Shown in pieces: positions 57,914 to 64,000 of a DNA stretch of 64,000 nucleotides (position 1 is the stretch's first letter; each line of letters opens with the position of its first letter). Source of the DNA: Purpureocillium takamizusanense. Its lineage: Eukaryota > Ascomycota > Sordariomycetes > Hypocreales > Ophiocordycipitaceae. The notes beneath the pieces are model-generated. The model was not told where the DNA came from. It saw nothing but the letters and a program-made list of their open reading frames with translations, and searched no databases. Both the position numbers and the translations under genes were made by a program. The stretch spans positions 186,001 to 250,000 of the forward strand of contig NC_063070.1 in assembly GCF_022605165.1 (NCBI RefSeq), given 5' to 3'.

Positions 57914-58949
57914 TTACACCTCGGTCGTGACCTTGGCCTTGGCGTTGGTGACCTTGACGCCTAATTGCTTCGCGCGGGCGATGATGTCAATTCGCTTGCG
58001 GGAGGAGACGTTGTGGGCGATCCTGCGGGCGGGCGAGTGTTAATAGTCTTGGAGGAGGGGTGCGCGCGCTGTTGTCGATAGGAATCGGCGCGGGGGGGAG
58101 GGGGGGTTAAGCGTACTCAGCGGCGTAGGTGCGGTTGTGCATCATCAGGAGCTCGACGTCCTTGACGTTGCTGACAAGGAAAGCCTTGTGGCCGGAGGGC
58201 ATCATGTAGCGGGTCTTCTTGTTGGAGCCAAAGCCGATCTGTCGAGGGGCCGTCAGTATCCCCGTCCTCGTCATGTATTTCGGGCCAATCCTTGTCCGAG
58301 GTCTGTACTGAGCTGAGGCTGCGGGCCCCTTGTTGCGTCCTGATTCCCAAAAATGAAGGTATCAAAACGAACTCGCGAGAGGCCCACAGCCTCGGCTGCG
58401 GGCAGTCCAAGACAAAAGAGGACGGCATGTGGGATCCAACGTACCGAGGGCATGGCCATGGTGCCACGGAAGCGTCTCCGGACACGGTTGTCGATACCCT
58501 TGGGCTTGCGCCAGCTGGCATCGAGGCACTTGAACCGGTCACTCTGGTGACGGTTGAAGCGCGTCGTGCCTATATGGAAACCCGTCAGCATTTCGTTCCC
58601 TCGTTTCGCCGCGCATTCGATGCCCCAGAACCACATCTCTCCATTCCATGTTCTCGTCTTGTGAAGGCAATGCCCTTCGCCCTCGGCCTGTCCCTTGCGG
58701 TCCCGCAAACGCTCGTCTCGAATCTCGTTCAGTCGCCCTCCCACGAGGAGATTACGTTTCTGGCGCAGGTGATCGAGCACCGTCGAGATTCGAGAGGCGC
58801 GTGCGGGACTGATGGTAGGGCGAGATATTGCTCTTTTGCTGCTCTTCGAGATGCGGAACCGGAGAGAGTGGTGGCAGCTTCTTCAAGGGACGACGGCAGG
58901 TGAACGTACGCTTCTTCACGATTGGGACGTGCTTCTTGGCGGAAACCAT
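57914..58949 (-). CDS. RPL32: 60S ribosomal protein L32 (eL32)
   Basis: The product is a large-subunit ribosomal protein. Four exons on the minus strand, 58949-58910, 58569-58445, 58238-58117 and 58022-57914, give 131 residues, the canonical length. Conserved text includes [92 protein letters not shown] and [19 protein letters not shown]. The three introns of 340, 206 and 94 nt are GT-AG and phase-consistent. No snoRNA C/D boxes were evident in them. The gene is divergent from RPS16 across a 475-bp shared promoter. Confidence 0.97.
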
Positions 58950-59424
58950 CTTAACAAAGGGTCAGCATGACAATTGCGCTTCGAAATTCGACGTGAATGG
59001 GGTCGGCGACGTGTCTTACCTTGACGGCGGTTGTTCCTGGGTCGGGATGGCTGTAAAGGTTAGTCGACCGGGCGTGATGTTCGCTCGATTCGAAATTTTG
59101 GCGGAGGTGCCACAACCCAGGCAGGAGGCCCAGTAAGTTGAAGGGTTTAGGGCTGCAGTCACGTGTGGGCTTAATTTTTCGCCAGCTGTGGATTTTTCGT
59201 GGGCGGGCGGGGGCCCGCGCAGGCGCCTGCAATTGCCGCTGCCACGCGAAGCGGGTGCGTACCAAAACAGGACTAGTGCGCTTTTCGGAGGGCACAAACC
59301 CTCGCCGGCGAAAAAACCCGCCCATCACCCAAGCCGCAATACTCCATCACGACCGACTGTCTGCCCGCCCGATTGCCCGCCCGTCTCCTGTTGCAACTAA
59401 CCGCCACGAGTCAAATCAGCAATC
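58950..59424. promoter_or_regulatory. Shared divergent promoter of RPL32 and RPS16
   Basis: The 475 bp between the two start codons contains AGGGTTTAGGG (59142-59152), matching a telomere-repeat/Tbf1-type site, and CACGTG (59160-59165), a Cbf1-type E-box, eight bases apart. In Candida albicans Tbf1 and Cbf1 sites organise ribosomal-protein promoters. The presence of the motifs is seen directly; the role here is inference. Confidence 0.6.
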
Positions 59425-60335
59425 ATGTCGACGACGCAGAGCGTGCAATGCTTCGGCAAGAAGAAGACGGCCACCGCTGTCGCCCACTGCAAGGTTCGTC
59501 GTCGCCCATGACGGCCCGGCATCCCCCAGCGGCGGTAGCAGCAGCATCGAAGGATCAGTCTCTTTCCGTCGTCGTCCCGACATGAAAGAAAACACTGCAC
59601 CGCCGCCGCCGCCGCTCCGTCTATTGGAAACGGGAAACGATTGTGGAGGCTGACATTGATGGGAAAATAGGCTGGCAAGGGCCTCGTTAAGGTCAACGGC
59701 CGTCCCCTGAACCTGGTTCAGCCTGAGATCCTGCGCTTCAAGGTACGGACTTGACTTCTCGCTCACACAACACTCGCTCGATCGCGCCCCCGAATATCCC
59801 GTCTGCTCGCCCGGCGGCCTGCGAGAGACGCGCACGCGCGCACCACAGCCCGGAGCGTCCGAGGAGGAGAGCGTGCCCGTTAGCAAAGTGGCCTGAGAAG
59901 GGACTACGCGGCACGGCTCCCTCGTGCGTATGGGCGCGTGCGTGTGCTCGCTCGTAGCGGCAGGCGAGGAGGATATCGAGCGCCCCCACGACGAATAGAG
60001 AGTTCAGAAGGAACCCGCGTGCTGAGACTTTTGCCCATTTCTAGGTCTACGAGCCCCTCCTCGTTGTCGGCCTCGACAAGTTCGCCAACGTCGACATCCG
60101 CGTCCGCGTCACCGGCGGTGGCCACACCTCCCAGATCTACGCCATCCGCCAGGCCATCGCCAAGTCCCTCATCGCCTACTACCAGAAGTACGTCGACGAG
60201 CACTCCAAGAACATGCTCAAGCAGGCCCTCGTCCAGTTCGACCGCACCCTGCTGGTCGCCGACAACCGCCGCTGCGAGCCCAAGAAGTTCGGTGGACCCG
60301 GTGCCAGAGCCCGCTTCCAGAAGTCCTACCGATAA
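59425..60335 (+). CDS. RPS16: 40S ribosomal protein S16 (uS9)
   Basis: The product is a small-subunit ribosomal protein. Its Arg-rich tail reaches the decoding centre. Exons 59425-59493, 59671-59742 and 60045-60335 give 143 residues, the canonical length. Conserved text includes [98 protein letters not shown] and the invariant C-terminus [11 protein letters not shown]. The first intron uses a GTTCGT donor, the second GTACGG. The GGGGGG-poor, C-ending codon choice in exon 3 is typical of a highly expressed fungal gene. Confidence 0.98.
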
Positions 60336-61007
60336 ACGCCTCGGTGGCGACGGATGGACGGACGGACGGATGGGAAGACAAGGGGGGCGGTGGGAGGGGG
60401 CCCGGACCTGCCGCCGGATCGTCTTCTTTCTTTTTCTGGCGAGGAAGAACACGGGGAAGGTCCGGAGGAGTTCGTCTTGGCGTGCGCAGCGAAAACACAC
60501 TGCTACTCCGTGCTGCTACTGGTGCTGCGGCCGCCGCCGCGTTGCGGGAGATCGCCCGTTGCGCGGCGGGAGAGGATGTTGTCACGTCTCACGGTGTGGA
60601 CAAAAGGGATCGGAGTCTCAAATCCCCTGGCGCGGGGATGGGTTTCCCAATTGGCATTTGCATGGCCTTGCTTTGGGCGGATTGTAAAGGGTCTGACAGG
60701 CAAATGAAAACTTCAAAACGTTCACGATATCGGCGTCGCATTTCTCCTTGCTCGAGTGTTTTTGCTGTCTCCCTCTCAGTAGTTGCTCGCCCTTTTCAAG
60801 ACATGTTCTTCACGACACATGAGCTACCCTTCGACATTGCACTCACACGGACGCGCTGTGGGGCGTCACGGCTTCACATTCCCACCTGCGGCGTCATTTG
60901 CCATTCGGTCAAGCCAGACAGGCCCTCATCAACGCGCCGTTTCGCTTGCACCAGTGAGTAGCTACATCCAACGGCAACTGACGTCGAATTACCATTACAA
61001 AATAGAG

Positions 61008-61043
<36 letters not shown>

Positions 61044-61274
61044 AGCTATCATACACAAGCGGCCATTATGTCGTTTGCAAAAGCCACTTGCTGTACAGGG
61101 GGAATTTGTCCAAAGAGGCCGCGGGCACCACGTGCAAACACCGGTTTCCATCATGTTGCCAATACCACCAACTCCGTTGCGAAAAACCAAATTCAGCATG
61201 CAGTATTTCTCCATTCCATGTGCAAGACTGAGCATCGATCCCCGGTGATCACGCCTGGGGCAAATGCCGTGCGT
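60336..61274. other. Convergent intergenic stretch RPS16/AAR2
   Basis: No supportable gene in 940 bp. A (TAC)n repeat occupies about 61011-61038. Confidence 0.65.
61011..61038 (+). repeat. TAC trinucleotide repeat
   Basis: Nine consecutive ACT/TAC units lie in the RPS16-AAR2 intergenic region. Confidence 0.9.
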
Positions 61275-62786
61275 TCAATCCCTCCACGACACCAAGCCAA
61301 TCTGTCGACCATGTTCGTCGAGCTCGACGATTTCGGGAGCCCACTCCCCTCGTTCGTCCTCTGCCTCCAGTTCATCCAGCTCGAGCTCAATCTGCTCGCC
61401 ATCCTCCAAGTTAAGCTTTCCGCGGCGAAGGTAATGAGCGTCGAGGTCCCAGCCAAGGTCCGTGGTGGCAAAGGCTTGCAGCCGGGCGAACGCGTTGCCG
61501 ACGTCGATGTGGGCGGGGGTGATGTGCTCTTTGTCAAGAGCTTCCAGCAACTCATTCAAGCGACGTTTGTAGATGATGAGAGCAATGCGCAGGTCCCGGG
61601 CATTAGGCTCATTCAAGTCCAGGATAGACGCCTCTAGCCAGCTGCTGCTGTGGGCGAGCTGCGCACTCATTGTGCGGAAGAAGCTTGCAACGAGCTTCGG
61701 TCGCCGTATGGCAAGGCGATACGCCCGGAGGAACAGCACCAGAGTCGTGTACCACCACTGCTGGATACAGGCGTCGTTTCCCAGATACATGCCTACGATG
61801 TAGGCAAACTGATACTCTCCGACAACGTCTTCTTCGGTCAGATGGCTACGCGAGCCATTGATCGCCGCCAGGACGTAAGCGGTGGTATCTGTAGCATTGA
61901 CGGTCCGATCATGACCCAAGGTCGAGACGTCATAAGTTCGGTCCTGCTGTCGGAAGCAGAATTTGATCTCGTGTGACTGGAAGACAGGGTGCTTGAGTCT
62001 CCGGTCCAAGTCCAGCTCGGAGGGATGTCTGACGGAGCCGTAAACACGGTCCCCAGTGTGGACGTTCCACGCGCCGTCCTGTTCAGCCGTGAGGCGGTCG
62101 AGAACGGACTGGGAGATGCTGGAAGACAGCTGTTCCCACATGTGCTGGTTCGCCTCAATCTTGGACCACGCCAGTTGCCCGCGCAAAGCCGACGTGGCAG
62201 TCGGGTCACGATAGAGAGGAAGTTCGGGGAAGATCTTGTCGACACTCTCGGCCTGGATGCGTGTCTCGGTGCGCGTCGGCTGCACGAAAACCTCGTTGTA
62301 CTTGTGCCACTGGATAACGTGAACCCGGTCGACTCCGGAGCTCATGACCCAAAAGCCAGAGCGAGACGACGTGTTATCCGAATGAGCCGCCCAGAAGAAG
62401 TGCGCGCCTGGCGGCAGCCCCTTGACTCCGGCGAAGTTGGTGGCAGTGAAGGCCAGAGCGTCGTAGCCGACTATGTAGTCTTGAGGCATCTGCAGAACGA
62501 CTACGATGTCTCCGCCGCCAAGCGAGTGAGCCATGACGTTCTTGGGTGACTGAGACTGAGACTGCCTCTTTTGCTTGGGCGATGCCAGCGGGGGGTCCAG
62601 AGGTGGAGGGCCCCCGTCCCCATCGTCGCCGGACGACATGCGGGGAGGGTCGTCGTGACGGACGATGTGCAGGCTACCGAGGGCGAATGCACCGAGGACC
62701 TTGATGGAGTCGTACGACTTGGTTGAGCGGCCCGACGCGGATGCCGTCGAGTTGGACTTGGAGATGCCGATGAGAGGGGACGACAT
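61275..62786 (-). CDS. AAR2: U5 snRNP assembly factor Aar2
   Basis: Aar2 binds Prp8 in a cytoplasmic U5 snRNP precursor and blocks premature Brr2 binding. The single-exon frame encodes 503 residues. The N-terminal half has the AAR2 signature: VVVLQMPQDYIVGYDALAFT, GVKGLPPGAHFFWAAHSDN, RSGFWVMSSG and VHVIQWHKYNEVF. The C-terminal helical domain shows EEDVVGEYQFAYIVGMYLGN, QQWWYTTLVLFLRAYRLAI and RPKLVASFFRTMSAQLAHS. Residues 45-80 are a disordered Pro/Asp-rich insert, and the C-terminus is acidic. The gene faces RPS16. Confidence 0.92.
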   Translation of the reverse strand: MSSPLIGISKSNSTASASGRSTKSYDSIKVLGAFALGSLHIVRHDDPPRMSSGDDGDGGPPPLDPPLASPKQKRQSQSQSPKNVMAHSLGGGDIVVVLQMPQDYIVGYDALAFTATNFAGVKGLPPGAHFFWAAHSDNTSSRSGFWVMSSGVDRVHVIQWHKYNEVFVQPTRTETRIQAESVDKIFPELPLYRDPTATSALRGQLAWSKIEANQHMWEQLSSSISQSVLDRLTAEQDGAWNVHTGDRVYGSVRHPSELDLDRRLKHPVFQSHEIKFCFRQQDRTYDVSTLGHDRTVNATDTTAYVLAAINGSRSHLTEEDVVGEYQFAYIVGMYLGNDACIQQWWYTTLVLFLRAYRLAIRRPKLVASFFRTMSAQLAHSSSWLEASILDLNEPNARDLRIALIIYKRRLNELLEALDKEHITPAHIDVGNAFARLQAFATTDLGWDLDAHYLRRGKLNLEDGEQIELELDELEAEDERGEWAPEIVELDEHGRQIGLVSWRD

Positions 62787-64000
62787 GTTCAGTCTCAGGC
62801 GTCGCAGTGAGATAGTGCCTTAATAATGGGTACTGATTAGCTTGGTGGTTGAGCCAGCCAGCAGACGTGCCATGCCCGCTAGAATAAAAATTCTGACCAA
62901 TACCGTAATTGAAAGCTCTGGTATACTGTACAGTATACTTGGTAGCTGCGCAGCTTCCGCCAGAGAAGCAACACGAACGGATAAATGCTCGTTAAGCCGG
63001 GATTCAGAGAAAAAAAGATGGCAAATGTCCCCGATGAGAAGATTGTGACACGTCTTGCAAGGGCCAAAACAGGCTCGGCAGGTGGTGGCGGTTTAGGGCG
63101 CGATGGACAGACGAAAGAGCGTGGGGATCTTGCAAGAGGCGTGCAATTATTATTAGGGTGCAAGTGCAATCAACAAGCCGTGGAGAGAGAACAGTCGCAA
63201 CGGCACAGGGCGCAAAGGCCCGGTGACGCGAGTTTATACCTCCAAGGGTGCTTTGGTTGAGTTTGCGGGCGCGGGAAGCCAGAGGCACAAGGTTTTGGCG
63301 ACATGCGGCCCGCGCTTGCCTCTCGCGTGCTCCTGCCTGCCTGCCTCGCAGGTGAGTTTGATCGATCCAATGTCGCTCAAGGAGACGCGAAAGCGGGGGC
63401 GGGCACTACGGAAGGTGCTTGGATGCCGCCTGCCCAACCACCACTTGATGGCTCCAGGATCTTAGAGAGAGTACTTTATACACGAGAGTTACCAACTCAA
63501 GCTTTTGGAAAGGTACAGGTACTACTATGCTAATATGCTGCTCGTCGGTACTAGGTAAGGTACCTAGATATAAGTACTAACGTGATTGACCTCTAAGAGC
63601 AGTGCCGGCGCCGGACTCAAGACCACCTAACAGTCGACGCACATCCGTTGTTCTGCACAATTTGCATTGTCTCCTCCAAATTCGACAGGGGGCCGGCCGC
63701 CCGAGGTACTCAAGGTACCGATCAACGATCTTGGCGTTGCGGGTGGCTTGCATCTCGTATAAGGTACGAAGTACGTGCGCGCATCGGCCCCGCGACTTCC
63801 TCTGCCATTGGAGGGCAGGGCCAGCCATCAGGATCGGCGGCGTAGGCATCTTGGAAGCATAACTAGAAGTGACGACCACGATCCCGCTCGCTCCAATAGC
63901 TGCATCGGTAATATGCTTTGTCGCGTGCGTCGGCAGGTCGATTGCGCGTGGCGCGAGCATCCATGCATGTCCTCATCGGCATCTCATCTTGGCCACCTGA
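62787..64000. other. Intergenic stretch to the right edge
   Basis: No supportable gene. It contains the AAR2 promoter. A GGTACC/TAGGTA-rich cluster lies at 63513-63572 and another GGTACC near 63700-63719. Confidence 0.6.

Noticed and set aside
58239..58444. Intron-encoded snoRNA in RPL32
   Set aside because: No C box (RTGATGA) with a matching D box was found in this intron or in those of RPS16.
1..64000. Transposon, CRISPR array, biosynthetic cluster or toxin-antitoxin-like system
   Set aside because: No transposase, reverse transcriptase, terminal repeats, spaced direct repeats or synthase domains were seen on either strand.

Overview
The window is a piece of nuclear genome from a filamentous ascomycete. 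It is GC-rich, has short introns with GTRNGT donors and CTRAC-type branch points, and encodes fungus-specific proteins: a Zn(II)2Cys6 regulator, a TeaC/Bud14-type polarity protein, Tom22 and a large NAD-glutamate dehydrogenase. The protein sequences and the C/T-rich leaders suggest a sordariomycete, probably Hypocreales. That placement is inference; no rRNA or other marker is present.

Layout. 0-1.6 kb: a 5'-truncated, unrecognised single-span membrane protein. 3.2-4.2 kb: RanBP1/Yrb1. 6.1-7.8 kb: the YEATS protein Taf14. 7.8-13.7 kb: about 6 kb with no supportable gene. 13.7-17.0 kb: an Aro80-like Zn(II)2Cys6 activator. 18.9-23.0 kb (minus): a 1287-residue protein with an ADF-H-like head and a PH-like tail. 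26.1-28.3 kb (minus): a PP2C phosphatase of the Ptc1 type. 30.9-31.8 kb (minus): ESCRT-III Vps2, divergent from the mitofusin Fzo1 (32.5-35.3 kb). 35.7-37.2 kb (minus): an ADAL/MAPDA-type adenosine deaminase. 37.9-38.4 kb (minus): Tom22. 38.4-46.6 kb: about 8 kb with no supportable gene. 46.6-50.0 kb: NAD-GDH. 53.0-56.6 kb: the TeaC/Bud14-like SH3 protein. 57.9-60.3 kb: divergent ribosomal protein genes RPL32 and RPS16. 61.3-62.8 kb (minus): Aar2. The last 1.2 kb is intergenic.

The genes are housekeeping and cell-biological. There is no biosynthetic cluster, transposon, CRISPR array, plasmid element or prokaryote-type defence system. Several products serve mitochondria (Fzo1, Tom22, probably NAD-GDH) and two probably serve the actin/polarity system (the ADF-H/PH protein and TeaC). 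The neighbourhood looks like ordinary fungal gene order, not an operon-like system.

I found no convincing new biological system. The observations most worth checking are at the level of gene structure and regulation: a divergent RPL32-RPS16 promoter with a telomere-repeat-like (Tbf1-type) motif next to a CACGTG box; stop-free introns of 3n length in the mitofusin and in the Aro80-like factor; a GC-AG intron in the deaminase; a two-codon first exon in VPS2 and a probable four-codon first exon in TAF14; an in-frame stop that complicates the teaC model; a GGTACCTAC-like motif dispersed through the gene-free stretches; and two large gene-poor blocks.
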